From: Achromobacter sp. RTa | Lineage (GTDB): Bacteria; Pseudomonadota; Gammaproteobacteria; Burkholderiales; Burkholderiaceae_B | Length of the DNA: 64,000 nt | Assembly: GCF_000757485.1 (NCBI RefSeq) | Contig: NZ_JPYO01000035.1 | Location: forward strand, 19,794 to 83,793 | Direction: 5' to 3' | Part shown: in pieces, positions 8,460 to 16,393 of the stretch | How the letters are laid out: each line of letters opens with the position of its first letter | Numbering within the stretch: the first letter of the stretch is position 1 | The notes under the pieces: generated by a model | What the model was told of the DNA's origin: nothing | What the model saw: the letters and a program-made list of their open reading frames with translations, nothing else | Databases searched by the model: none | Made by a program: the position numbers and the translations under genes

Positions 8460-8573
8460 CTAGAAAAGTACCAGATGCTCGGCGCGGTCCGGCAATTGGC
8501 GCAGCAGGGCACGCCATTGCAGCCAGACTCTTGCCCCGGCCGAGATGGCGATGATTGCAATAAGGATCCACAT
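8460..8573 (-). CDS. 37-residue single-span membrane protein
   Basis: The frame encodes a short hydrophobic N-terminus (MWILIAIIAISAGARVWLQW) followed by a basic/amphipathic tail (RALLRQLPDRAEHLVLF). A GGGAG Shine-Dalgarno at 8581-8585 is well placed. A perfect 24-bp palindrome lies immediately upstream, and the hydrolase gene begins 6 bases downstream. These three points support a genuine gene below the usual length cut-off. Function is unknown; it could be a membrane tether, a regulator, or a translational leader for the hydrolase. Confidence 0.6.
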   Translation of the reverse strand: MWILIAIIAISAGARVWLQWRALLRQLPDRAEHLVLF

Positions 8574-8588
8574 GGTCAGGCTCCCGAT

Positions 8589-8612
8589 AATTTCGCACGA
8601 TCGTGCGAAATT
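8589..8612. promoter_or_regulatory. Perfect 24-bp palindrome, TetR operator site A
   Basis: The centre is TTTCGCACGATCGTGCGAAA (8591-8610), flanked by AA and TT, so all 24 bases are self-complementary. It lies just upstream of the ribosome binding site of the small membrane protein gene. The same core recurs in front of the tetR gene. Confidence 0.82.
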
Positions 8613-8662
8613 GGATGATGGTTATGCGCCCGTGCCATGCCCGCGTGGCGGGCCGGCGGGCG

Positions 8663-9280
8663 CTACTCGATGTACTTGAAGCTGCGGTAGGTGGAAATCA
8701 GGCGTTCATAGGCCGCCCGCACGCGGTCGTGGGCCTTCGGATCGCGCAGGAAGCGGGCGTCGTGCATCAGGCCGACCATCAGGCTGTAGACCTCGAACAC
8801 CAGTTGTTCGGGGTCCGTGTCGGGTCTCAGGTGCCCGGCTTCCAGCGCCTGGTTCACGGTGCGCACCATGGCGGCGCGCCACCGCCTGAGGTTGCCTTCC
8901 AGCACCGAGCGCAGCGGCGACTCTACATCGTCATATTCGAAGGCGCCGGCCACGTAGATGCACCCGGTAAGCGTTTCGACGTTGCTGGCGCGGTCGATCC
9001 ATAGCGAGACCAGGGCGTTCAGCCGCGGCAGGCCGCGGGGGAAGGCCATGGCCGGGGTGAACACGGCCGCCACGAAGCGGCGGTCGTACTCGTCCAGCAC
9101 CGCCTGCTGCAAGGCTTCCAGCGAGCCGACGCGCGAGAACACGCCGCTTTTGCTGATGCCCAGGCGCCTGGCGACCTGGCCGAGCGAGAGGCTCTCCATG
9201 CCTTGCGCGGCGGCCATGTCCAGCGCCGCGTCCACGATGGCCGCGAACGTCAGCTCGCTTTTTTCGGTTTTGGCAGTCAT
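8663..9280 (-). CDS. TetR-family regulator with flanking palindromic operators
   Basis: 205 residues. The helix-turn-helix is AIVDAALDMAAAQG, then LSLGQVARRLGISKSGVFSRV, then GSLEALQQAVLDEY. The C-terminal half fits the TetR_C domain with a LTGCIYVAGAFEYDD segment common in this subgroup. One palindrome (9289-9308) sits 9 bases before its start and a second (8589-8612) sits 50 bases past its stop, ahead of the small protein and hydrolase genes. I infer that it represses itself and that operon. The ligand is not known; a substrate of the hydrolase is the obvious guess. Confidence 0.88.
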   Translation of the reverse strand: MTAKTEKSELTFAAIVDAALDMAAAQGMESLSLGQVARRLGISKSGVFSRVGSLEALQQAVLDEYDRRFVAAVFTPAMAFPRGLPRLNALVSLWIDRASNVETLTGCIYVAGAFEYDDVESPLRSVLEGNLRRWRAAMVRTVNQALEAGHLRPDTDPEQLVFEVYSLMVGLMHDARFLRDPKAHDRVRAAYERLISTYRSFKYIE

Positions 9281-9288
9281 GGCGCAAA

Positions 9289-9308
9289 TTTAGCACGATC
9301 GTGCGAAA
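9289..9308. promoter_or_regulatory. TetR operator site B, tetR promoter
   Basis: Matches the site A 20-mer at 19 of 20 positions (TTTA in place of TTTC in the left arm; GCACGATCGTGC core intact). It lies directly upstream of the tetR start, consistent with autorepression. Confidence 0.8.
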
Positions 9309-9338
9309 CCTGCCGGTTTTTTTCCACCGCAAAAGAAA

Positions 9339-9363
9339 GGCCGGACAGCATCGCTGTCCGGCC
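9339..9363 (-). terminator. Intrinsic terminator after glcB
   Basis: Perfect 11-bp stem GGCCGGACAGC / GCTGTCCGGCC with a 3-base loop. Read on the minus strand it is followed by TTTCTTTT. It lies 22 bases downstream of the malate synthase stop codon. Confidence 0.85.
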
Positions 9364-9385
9364 CTGTTGCCGCGAGGCCAGGCCG

Positions 9386-11560
9386 TCAGGCCTGGGCGGC
9401 CTTGAATTCGAGGCGATACTTGTGCAGCAGCGGTTCGGTGTAGCCGTTGGGCTGGGTCAGCCCTTCGAACACCAGCGCGCACGCCGCCTTGAACGCCAGC
9501 GAGGTGTCGAAGTGGCCGGCCATCGGACGGTAGAGCGTGTCGCCGGCGTTCTGGCCGTCGACCACCTTGGCCATGCGCTTGAACGTTTCCATGACCTGTT
9601 CACGGTTGGTCACGCCGTGGCGCAGCCAGTTGGCGATGTGCTGGCTGGAGATGCGCAGCGTGGCGCGGTCTTCCATCAGGCCGACGTTATGGATGTCGGG
9701 CACCTTCGAGCAGCCCACGCCCTGGTCGATCCAGCGGACCACGTAACCCAGGATGCCCTGGACGTTGTTGTCCAGCTCCTGCTGGATGTCGGCGGCCGAC
9801 CATTTGGACGGATCGCCGACCGGCACCGTGAGCAGGCCATTCAGCAGATCGTCGCGCACGCTGTCCAGCTTGGTGCGTTCCAGTTCCTGCTGGACGGCCT
9901 GCACGTCTACCTGGTGGTAGTGCAGGGCATGCAGCGTGGCGGCCGTGGGCGAGGGCACCCAGGCGGTGTTGGCGCCGGCCTTGGGATGCGCGACCTTCTG
10001 TTCCAGCATGGCGGCCATCATGTCGGGCATGGCCCACATGCCCTTGCCGATCTGGGCGCGGCCGCGCAGGCCCGTGTCCAGCCCGACCAGCACGTTGTTG
10101 CGTTCGTAGGCGGTGATCCACGCGGTGGATTTCATGTCGCCCTTGCGCAGCATGGGGCCGGCTTTCATGCTGGAATGCATTTCGTCGCCGGTGCGGTCAA
10201 GGAAGCCCGTGTTGATGAAGGCCACGCGGGAGGCGGCGGCTTCGATGCAGGCCTTGAGGTTGATGCTGGTGCGGCGCTCTTCGTCCATGATGCCCATTTT
10301 CAGGGTGTTGCGCGGCAGCTTGAGCAAGTCTTCCACGCGGTCGAAGAGCTCGCTGGCGAAGGCGGCCTCGGCCGGGCCGTGCATCTTGGGCTTCACGATG
10401 TAGACGGAACCGGTGCGCGAATTCAGCTTGCGCTCGCGGTCCGGCAGCGCGGCCAGGCTGGTGACCACGGCGTCCAGGATGCCCTCGGGGATCTCCTGCC
10501 CGTTGCGGTCCAGGATGGCCGGGTTGGTCATCAGGTGGCCCACGTTGCGCACGAACATGAGCGAACGGCCGTGCAGGGTCAGCGCCGAGCCGTCCGGGCG
10601 CGAGTACTGGCGGTCCGCGTTCAGCTTGCGGGTGAAAGTCTTGCCGCCCTTGGTGACTTCCTCGGTCAGGTCGCCCTTCATCAGGCCGAGCCAGTTGCGG
10701 TAGATCTGGACCTTGTCGGCGGCGTCCACGGCGGCGACGGAGTCTTCGCAGTCCATGATGGTGGTCAGCGCGGCCTCGACCAGCACATCTTTCACGCCCG
10801 CCGCGTCGGTGGAGCCGATGGTGTGGGCGCGGTCGACCTGGATTTCGAAATGCAGGCCGTTGTTCTTGAGCAGGATGGCCGACGGCGCGGACGCGGAACC
10901 CTGGTAGCCGGCGAATTGGGCGGCGGACTTCAGGCCGGTCGAGCCATTGGCCAGCGCGATGCGCAGCTCGCCGTTCTCGACCGAGTAGCCGCGAGCGTCG
11001 GCATGCGAGCCCTGGGCCAGCGGGGCGGCCTCGTCCAGGAAGGCGCGGGCGCGGGCGATGACGGCGGCGCCGCGTTGTGGGTTGTAGCCGCCGCCGGTGT
11101 CGCCGGGCGTGGCGGGGATGGCGTCGGTGCCGTAGAGAGCGTCGTACAGGCTGCCCCAGCGCGCGTTGGCGGCGTTCAGCGCGTAGCGCGGGTTGGACAT
11201 GGGCACGACCAGCTGCGGGCCTGCCTGTTGCGAGATCTCGGTATCGACGTTGTCGGTGGTGGCGCGCACGGCCGCAGGCTGCGGCAGCAGGTAACCGATG
11301 CCTTCGAGGAATTTACGATAGGCGGCCGGATCCGCGATGGTGCCGGGATTGGCGCGATGCCAGGCGTCGAGCTCGGCCTGCAGGCGGTCGCGCTCGGCCA
11401 GCAGCGCGCGATTCTTGGGGGCCAGGTCATCCACCAGGGCCGCGAACCCTTGCCAGAAACCGTCGGCATCCAGGCCGGTGCCGGGCAGCGCTTCCTGTTC
11501 GATGAATTGATTGAGATTGGCCGCCACTTGCAGGCCGTGGTGCTGGATGCGTTGAGTCAT
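9386..11560 (-). CDS. glcB: Malate synthase G
   Basis: Condenses glyoxylate and acetyl-CoA to malate in glycolate/glyoxylate metabolism. The 724-residue length is the normal size for the monomeric G isoform. Recognisable segments include the N-terminal [74 protein letters not shown] and the catalytic-region [15 protein letters not shown]. The start at 11560 ([10 protein letters not shown]) is the family start; an upstream extension to 11698 is possible but unsupported. It is divergent from a GlcC-like regulator, with two identical operator-like sites in between. No glcDEF genes are adjacent. Confidence 0.96.
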   Translation of the reverse strand: MTQRIQHHGLQVAANLNQFIEQEALPGTGLDADGFWQGFAALVDDLAPKNRALLAERDRLQAELDAWHRANPGTIADPAAYRKFLEGIGYLLPQPAAVRATTDNVDTEISQQAGPQLVVPMSNPRYALNAANARWGSLYDALYGTDAIPATPGDTGGGYNPQRGAAVIARARAFLDEAAPLAQGSHADARGYSVENGELRIALANGSTGLKSAAQFAGYQGSASAPSAILLKNNGLHFEIQVDRAHTIGSTDAAGVKDVLVEAALTTIMDCEDSVAAVDAADKVQIYRNWLGLMKGDLTEEVTKGGKTFTRKLNADRQYSRPDGSALTLHGRSLMFVRNVGHLMTNPAILDRNGQEIPEGILDAVVTSLAALPDRERKLNSRTGSVYIVKPKMHGPAEAAFASELFDRVEDLLKLPRNTLKMGIMDEERRTSINLKACIEAAASRVAFINTGFLDRTGDEMHSSMKAGPMLRKGDMKSTAWITAYERNNVLVGLDTGLRGRAQIGKGMWAMPDMMAAMLEQKVAHPKAGANTAWVPSPTAATLHALHYHQVDVQAVQQELERTKLDSVRDDLLNGLLTVPVGDPSKWSAADIQQELDNNVQGILGYVVRWIDQGVGCSKVPDIHNVGLMEDRATLRISSQHIANWLRHGVTNREQVMETFKRMAKVVDGQNAGDTLYRPMAGHFDTSLAFKAACALVFEGLTQPNGYTEPLLHKYRLEFKAAQA

Positions 11561-11663
11561 GCGGTTCTCTAGCGGTAAGTGAAGCTGGCCGGCGCCGCGC
11601 GCCGGGCGGATCTGTCGTGACATCATCGTTCGGGGCTGCCGCAATGTCCATATCAAAACCCGC

Positions 11664-11674
11664 TGGTCATACCA
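11664..11674. promoter_or_regulatory. GntR/FadR-type operator, site 1
   Basis: TGGTCATACCA (palindromic as CTGGTCATACCAG, 11663-11675) fits the TGGT-N3-ACCA pattern of FadR-subfamily GntR regulators. It lies about 100 bases upstream of glcB. Confidence 0.75.
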
Positions 11675-11771
11675 GTTTATTCTCCTGGCGCTGGGCAAAG
11701 CCTGTATTTTTATGTTTTTATATCAGTAACTTACCGAGGCGTGGTTTGCTGGCTTTTGTCAGCGACGAGCT

Positions 11772-11782
11772 TGGTCATACCA
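11772..11782. promoter_or_regulatory. GntR/FadR-type operator, site 2
   Basis: The same 11-mer TGGTCATACCA, ending 16 bases before the regulator's start codon. Centre-to-centre spacing from site 1 is 108 bases. One site per divergent promoter suggests joint control and autoregulation. Confidence 0.78.
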
Positions 11783-11798
11783 CTGGTCCGGAGGGCGA

Positions 11799-12563
11799 AT
11801 GTACGCGGAAACAGAAGAAAAACCCCGTCAGGTGGCGGACGAGGTCGCCGAGCGCATCGAACGCCTGATCCTGGATGGCGTGCTGAAGGCCGGCCAGGCG
11901 CTGCCGTCGGAGCGGCGCCTTACCGAAAAACTGGGCGTGTCGCGCACGGCGCTGCGCGAAGGGCTGAAGCTGCTGCGCGCCCGCGAGATCATCCACACCT
12001 CGCAGGGCAAGGGTTCATTCGTGGCGCAGATCTCCAAGGTGGATGCCGGGCCGCTGATGCATCTGTTCAATTCGCAGCCGCGCACCCTGTACGACCTGCT
12101 GGAAGTGCGATCCCTGCTGGAGGCCGAATCGGCGCGGCTGGCGGCCATACGCGGCACCGAGGCGGATTTCATCATGATCCGCCGCCGCTATGACGAAATG
12201 GTTGCGGCGCAGGGCGCGGCGACCGACACGACGACACATGCGCACCTGGATCATGCCTTCCATCTGGCCATCTGCGAGGCCTCGCACAATCCGGTGCTGG
12301 TGCATACGCTGCAATCGCTGACGGACCTGCTGCTGGGGTCGGTATTCGCCTGCGTGAACAATCTATATCACCGCGAACCCGAGAAGCGGCAGATCGACCG
12401 GCAGCATGCGCGGCTGTTCAACGCGGTCACGGGGCGCCAGCCCGAACAGGCGCGCAAGGCGGCTGCGGACCACGTGGACAGTGTGCGCCAGAGCCTGTCC
12501 GACATCGAGCAGGAAGAGCAGCGCCTGGTGCGCGCCACGTTGCGCCTGGAGGGCTGGACGTAG
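11799..12563 (+). CDS. glcC: GntR-family (FadR subfamily) regulator, GlcC-like
   Basis: 254 residues. The N-terminal winged helix (VADEVAERIERLILDGVLKAG, then LPSERRLTEKLGVSRTALREGL) is followed by an all-helical FCD effector domain with the metal/ligand residues of the family (DHAFHLAICEASHNP; ADHVDSVRQSL). Position divergent to malate synthase G and two shared TGGTCATACCA sites support the GlcC assignment, i.e. a glycolate- or glyoxylate-responsive regulator. The ligand itself is inferred from context only. Confidence 0.85.
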   Translation: MYAETEEKPRQVADEVAERIERLILDGVLKAGQALPSERRLTEKLGVSRTALREGLKLLRAREIIHTSQGKGSFVAQISKVDAGPLMHLFNSQPRTLYDLLEVRSLLEAESARLAAIRGTEADFIMIRRRYDEMVAAQGAATDTTTHAHLDHAFHLAICEASHNPVLVHTLQSLTDLLLGSVFACVNNLYHREPEKRQIDRQHARLFNAVTGRQPEQARKAAADHVDSVRQSLSDIEQEEQRLVRATLRLEGWT

Positions 12564-12582
12564 GCGCGTCGGATAGCAAGGC

Positions 12583-13707
12583 TCAGCGGTCGGCGGCCAT
12601 GGCCTTGCCGGCGAGAGCCAGCGGCTTGCCCGCGTAGACCCGGCCGTAGCGGTTGTGCACGAAGGCTTCGAGGTCGATGGCTTCCTGGCCCACGAATCCC
12701 CGCTGCGGCAGGACCCCCTGAGCGACCAGGTCGAGGGCGGCGCATATGCCCGCCGCGGTGGAAAGCTGGATCGCGCTCAGGCGATGGCCGTCGACGTCCG
12801 CGCCGAAAATGCGGACCGGATAAGACTCTTCCTCCAGCCGCCCATTGCGGCGGCCCGATGCCGAAGCCTGGATCACGATCACATCCTGTTCGGTGGTGGG
12901 GATGGCGGCCTCGAAGATTTCCTTCAGCAGGTCGCGGCGGTCGCGCAGGCGCAGATCATTGAGCAGCAGCTTCATGATGCCGCAGTGGCCGGGGTAGCGC
13001 ACGGACTTGTAATCGACATTGCGCGCGCGGCCGACCAGCGTGGCGGGCAGCGTGCCCAGTCCGCCCGAGGTGTTGAAGGCCTCGTATTCCACGCCGTCCA
13101 GCGCGAAGGTTTCGTAGCCCTCCAGGGCGGGCACGCTCGTGAGCTGTCCATCGACGATGGCCTCGCACGGATTGCAGTATTCGTTGATGAGCCCTTCCGT
13201 GCTCCAGGTCAGGTTGTAGCGCAGGCTGTTGGAGGGATAGCGCGGCAGGGCGCCGACGCGCATGCGCAGGTCCAGCAGCGTATCGAAGCGTCGGGCCAGC
13301 GCGTTGCCGACGATGCCGATGAAGCCGGGAGCCAAGCCGCATTGCGGCATCAGGACGCTGCGCGCATCTTCCGCCAGCGACTGGATGGCATGCGTGCTGG
13401 CCACGTCTTCGGTCAGGTCGAAGTAGTGCACGCCGGCCTTGGCGCAAAGTCCGGCAACCGCGATGGCGCGGTGGAAGGGCAGCGCGTTGACGACGGCATA
13501 GCGGCCTTCAATGCAGCGCGCCAGCGAATCATCGTCCGAAATCTGCCGGGTTTCGCAGCCGAGTTCGGCCACGGCGCGCAGCCGGACAGGATCCTGGTCG
13601 GCAACCAGCACCGAGTAGTCGCCGCTGCGTTCCAGCATCAAGGCGATGGCAAAACCGATTTTTCCGGCGCCCAGAAGAAGAATGGGACGGGGGGATGCGA
13701 TGGACAT
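12583..13707 (-). CDS. Saccharopine dehydrogenase-family oxidoreductase
   Basis: 374 residues. An N-terminal NAD(P)-binding Rossmann fold (ILLLGAGKIGFAIALMLERS) is followed by the saccharopine-dehydrogenase catalytic region (PFHRAIAVAGLCAKAGVHYFDLTED; PQCGLAPGFIGIVGN; RVGALPRYPSNSLRYNLTWS). The length and motifs fit lysine-6-dehydrogenase or carboxynorspermidine/saccharopine reductase relatives; the exact substrate cannot be fixed by eye. It is convergent with glcC (19-base gap), and an inverted repeat lies about 105 bases upstream of its start. Confidence 0.85.
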   Translation of the reverse strand: MSIASPRPILLLGAGKIGFAIALMLERSGDYSVLVADQDPVRLRAVAELGCETRQISDDDSLARCIEGRYAVVNALPFHRAIAVAGLCAKAGVHYFDLTEDVASTHAIQSLAEDARSVLMPQCGLAPGFIGIVGNALARRFDTLLDLRMRVGALPRYPSNSLRYNLTWSTEGLINEYCNPCEAIVDGQLTSVPALEGYETFALDGVEYEAFNTSGGLGTLPATLVGRARNVDYKSVRYPGHCGIMKLLLNDLRLRDRRDLLKEIFEAAIPTTEQDVIVIQASASGRRNGRLEEESYPVRIFGADVDGHRLSAIQLSTAAGICAALDLVAQGVLPQRGFVGQEAIDLEAFVHNRYGRVYAGKPLALAGKAMAADR

Positions 13708-13810
13708 GGCGCACGCTCCTGCGGAGGAAGAGGGGGAAGTGGCCTCATCCTATGCTTGGGTGCTGTCGATGTGTAGATATTAAAACGTCGTATCGGCTGT
13801 ATATCACGTT

Positions 13811-13836
13811 GATTCGACTTAATTTGATGTCGAATC
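13811..13836. promoter_or_regulatory. Inverted repeat upstream of the saccharopine-dehydrogenase-like gene
   Basis: GATTCGAC and GTCGAATC form perfect 8-bp arms around an AT-rich 10-base spacer, in an otherwise AT-rich intergenic region. The arrangement looks like a dimeric regulator site. No regulator gene is adjacent. Confidence 0.5.
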
Positions 13837-13847
13837 GTCAAAAAGAA

Positions 13848-13873
13848 AGCCCTCCGGCTTGCGCCGGAGGGCT
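13848..13873 (-). terminator. Intrinsic terminator after the three-repeat DUF4148 gene
   Basis: AGCCCTCCGGC and GCCGGAGGGCT form a perfect 11-bp stem with a TTGC-type loop. On the minus strand it is followed by TTTCTTTTTGA. It lies 41 bases beyond the stop of the gene ending at 13914. Confidence 0.88.
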
Positions 13874-13913
13874 GGGGCGCTGGTCATGGCCTTGGGGGCC
13901 ATGGGGGAGGGGA

Positions 13914-14306
13914 TCAGCTGCCCAGGGGCGGGTAGTCCAGGTTGCCGAAGGTGACCAGGCCTTCCGACTTGGCTTGCGCCAGCTGGGTCTGGACCTGGGC
14001 GCGGGTCAGCGACGCGGTTTGTTCGGCGGCGGCGACGGGCGGGTAGTCCAGGTTGCCGAAAGTCACTTCGCCGGCGTTCTTGGCCTGGGCCAGTTCGGCC
14101 TGGACTTGTTGCGAAGTCAGGCTCGACGTCTGGGCGATGGGGGCGGGGTAGCCTTCTTCGCCGAACGTGTATTGGCCGGAAACCTTGGCTTGTTGCAGCT
14201 CGGCCTGGACCTGGGCGCGCGTGGGGCCTTGGTCGGCTTCGGCGGCTTGGGCGCCGGCGGCCAGAACGGACATGGACAGCATCAAAGCGGTAGCAAGGGT
14301 TTTCAT
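13914..14306 (-). CDS. DUF4148 secreted protein with three repeats
   Basis: 130 residues. The signal peptide (MKTLATALMLSMSVLAAGAQA) precedes three DUF4148 units of the form (T/S)xxQVQ(A/T)(E/Q)L.QAK..G..TFG(E/N)..YP. This is one unit more than the tandem pair at 6051 and 6436. Four FG/YP signatures are spread along the chain and the last two units end in almost the same FGNLDYPP string. It is a single-gene unit with its own terminator. The TetR-type palindrome found at the other two DUF4148 genes was not seen upstream here. Confidence 0.87.
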   Translation of the reverse strand: MKTLATALMLSMSVLAAGAQAAEADQGPTRAQVQAELQQAKVSGQYTFGEEGYPAPIAQTSSLTSQQVQAELAQAKNAGEVTFGNLDYPPVAAAEQTASLTRAQVQTQLAQAKSEGLVTFGNLDYPPLGS

Positions 14307-14622
14307 GGCAGACCTCCGATGTCTTGAGCTTGGGAGCCGAACGGCTGGCGTGATTGCCAGGGGTTCGCTTGCTGTGTCCCGATGAGATGCATTCTGTGCT
14401 CAAAACACCCTGGGATAAACCCTTATTACTTGAAAACATCTTTCCAAAATCTGGGCTAATCGCTTTTGGATTCACCAAATGGTGCCATGGGTGGTGATAT
14501 TTCCATTTGATGACGCCATGGGCGAGAGCCGCGCGGAAGGGCGGCTGCCAGACGAGGAAGATGGGAGAGAGGAAAGCACGGGCCCGGAACGACGCCCGGG
14601 GCCCCGGCAAGGGGAAGAAGGG
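14307..14622. other. Gene-free stretch upstream of the DUF4148 gene
   Basis: About 316 bases. The right part carries the 3' flank of the DUF1090 gene with GC-rich imperfect hairpins, and the left part the leftward promoter of the DUF4148 gene. A short palindrome CACCAAATGGTG lies at 14473-14484. I see no coding frame worth calling. Confidence 0.5.
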
Positions 14623-15027
14623 TCAGCGGTTCAGTTCGGCCAGCGCGGCGTCGTATTCCGCTTTGGCTTCGTCCAGCTTGCGCTGGGCCTTGTCGATCTT
14701 GTCCTGCTTGCCCTTGGCGCGTGCTTCTTTCAGCTCGCTTTCCCGTTCCGCGACTTTGCTCTGCTTTTCGCGCACGTCGGCTTCCCGTTGGGACTGCAGG
14801 CGGCTGTCGGTGCAACTGGCCTTCGCTTCCTTCAGGGCTTTGCGCAAGCCGGCTTCACGGCGGGTATTGTTCTGCGCCTGGGCGGCGGCGATGTCGTTCT
14901 CGATGTGGCAGAACTTGGCGGCGCAGCCGCGCTGGGCCGAGCAGTCGCTGGCGGCCTGCGCCGGGATCGCGCCGAACGCGGCGCCGGCGGCGGCCGCGAG
15001 GACCAGGGACTTGAGCAATGAGGGCAT
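14623..15027 (-). CDS. DUF1090 (YqjC-like) periplasmic protein
   Basis: 134 residues. A signal peptide (MPSLLKSLVLAAAAGAAFGA, cleavage near AQA-AS) is followed by CSAQRGCAAKFCHIENDIAAA with conserved cysteines and then a long charged helix rich in E/K (READVREKQSKVAERESELK onward). This is the layout of the DUF1090/YqjC family. The function of the family is not established. It is followed about 310 bases later by the DUF4148 gene and lies after ubiA on the same strand, with an intergenic gap of about 100 bases. Confidence 0.85.
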   Translation of the reverse strand: MPSLLKSLVLAAAAGAAFGAIPAQAASDCSAQRGCAAKFCHIENDIAAAQAQNNTRREAGLRKALKEAKASCTDSRLQSQREADVREKQSKVAERESELKEARAKGKQDKIDKAQRKLDEAKAEYDAALAELNR

Positions 15028-15129
15028 GCGTGGTCTCCGTAATGCGTTGCGGAGGCTCCATCATGGCCCCTGTCGGCGCCGCAGGCAATGCGCGGCGTCA
15101 ACGGGCGTTGGCGCCGCCCTCGTGCGGCG

Positions 15130-16062
15130 TCAGCGGATCAGCGTGCCGGCCAGCGCGGCGGCGACCAGCAGGGCGCCCAGCCAGAGGTTGGCGCGGAACA
15201 GCATGAAGTTGCGGTCCGGGCGCTGGATGTCGAAAACCTTCAGCTGCCATGCCAGATGCACCGCCACGGCCACCATGCCGACCTGGTAGGCCCACGACAA
15301 GCCGATGGCGTAGCCGCCCCAGGCCCACAGCACGACGGTGCCCAGGTAGAAGCCCCCGATCCAGAGCTTGCCCTGGTCGCCGAAGCGCATGGCGGTGGAA
15401 TGCAGGCCCAGGCTGCGGTCGTCCCGCACGTCCACGTAGGCATAGATGCTGTCGTAACCGACCTGCCACAGCACGGCGCCCGCCCACATCGCGATGGCGG
15501 CCAGCGGCACATGGTTCTGGGTGTCCGACCAGGCCATCAGCATGCCCCAGTTGAAGCAGATGCCCAGCACGACCTGCGGCCAGTATGTGACGCGCTTGCA
15601 CAGCGGATAGATGAAGACGAACGGCAGCACCGCCACCGCCAGCCAGCGGCTCATCTCGTTCAGGAAGAACAGCAGCGAGCCGCAGACCAGCAATTGCCCG
15701 AGCAGGAACCACACGGCGTGCTTCATCGTGAGCTGGCCGCTGGTCAAGGGGCGGAACCGCGTGCGTTCGACGTGCTTGTCGAATTTGCGGTCGCACATGT
15801 CGTTCACGGTGCAGCCGATGCCGCGCATGAGCAGCGCGCCCAGCGAAAACACGATCAGCCGCTGCAGGTCCGGCAGGCCGCCGGCGGCCTGGACCAGCGC
15901 GGCGATCGCCGGCAGCAGGGTCAGCCAGGTGCCGATGGGACGGTCCAGGCGGCAAAGCCGGGCATAGGGCCGCCACGATTTCGGCAGCCAGCGTTCGACC
16001 CAGTCGGTGAAGACGATGTCGCTGAGGTCGACGGGAGATTGTTGGGGGGCGCTCACTGTCAC
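15130..16062 (-). CDS. ubiA: 4-hydroxybenzoate polyprenyltransferase
   Basis: Transfers the polyprenyl tail to 4-hydroxybenzoate in ubiquinone synthesis, in the inner membrane. At 310 residues it has many membrane spans. The first Asp-rich motif NDMCDRKFDKH starts at residue 87 and the second, DVRDDRSLG, is present with the preceding YAYV. RLDRPIGTWL near residue 38 is also family-typical. The start is a GTG at 16062. Upstream lies a cluster of extragenic palindromes. Confidence 0.95.
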   Translation of the reverse strand: MTVSAPQQSPVDLSDIVFTDWVERWLPKSWRPYARLCRLDRPIGTWLTLLPAIAALVQAAGGLPDLQRLIVFSLGALLMRGIGCTVNDMCDRKFDKHVERTRFRPLTSGQLTMKHAVWFLLGQLLVCGSLLFFLNEMSRWLAVAVLPFVFIYPLCKRVTYWPQVVLGICFNWGMLMAWSDTQNHVPLAAIAMWAGAVLWQVGYDSIYAYVDVRDDRSLGLHSTAMRFGDQGKLWIGGFYLGTVVLWAWGGYAIGLSWAYQVGMVAVAVHLAWQLKVFDIQRPDRNFMLFRANLWLGALLVAAALAGTLIR

Positions 16063-16157
16063 GGCGAAACGGAGGTGGGAAAACCCACAGCATAAAACAA
16101 CAACGGCCGGGCATTGCGCCCAGCCGCTCCGTATGCCGCAGTGCCCGGGCTTTGCCC

Positions 16158-16269
16158 GTGTCTGACACCCGTACGCGATGATCTACGGTTTGCCACGATG
16201 CTTCCGGGTGTCTGACACCCGAGGGGCACTGGCGCAAGCCGTAGCATCTCCCATACAGGTATCAGACAC
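16158..16269. repeat. Extragenic palindrome cluster (GTGTCTGACAC family), three copies
   Basis: Copies lie at 16158-16168, 16208-16218 (extended GGGTGTCTGACACCC) and, inverted with one mismatch, 16259-16269. The segment 16206-16269 is closely matched by 58434-58496, including an internal GGCGCAAGCC. The copies sit about 50 bases apart, so these are multi-palindrome units rather than random hits. Bases 16063-16393 contain no gene: this cluster plus the element at 16306 fill most of it. Confidence 0.8.
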
Positions 16270-16305
16270 TTGCTGCACGAGGCACCCGCGTCATTTGCGG
16301 CAATG

Positions 16306-16392
16306 CCGCCAAGCGGGGCTGCACGGATCCGGCTCCGCCGGTCCGTAGCCAGCGCCCCCTGGGGGGAGGCGCCGCAGGCGCTTCGGGGGGGG
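16306..16392 (-). repeat. 87-bp extragenic element, copy next to aminotransferase stop
   Basis: Read on the minus strand it runs CCCCCCCCGAAGCGCCTGCG, then a CCCCCC-AGGGGG hairpin, then CTACGGACCGGCGGAG and GGATCCGTGC. It corresponds almost base for base to 28641-28728 on the plus strand. It begins 1 base after the stop codon of the aminotransferase. Confidence 0.82.
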
Positions 16393-16393
16393 C

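Noticed and set aside
9203-11572. A 789-codon open frame on the plus strand opposite malate synthase G
   Set aside because: It mirrors the codon pattern of glcB in a GC-rich genome and encodes a Val/Gly/His-rich sequence with no recognisable fold.
14473-14484. CACCAAATGGTG palindrome upstream of the DUF4148 gene as an operator
   Set aside because: Arms of only five bases, far from the start, and no second copy near related genes. Too weak to call.
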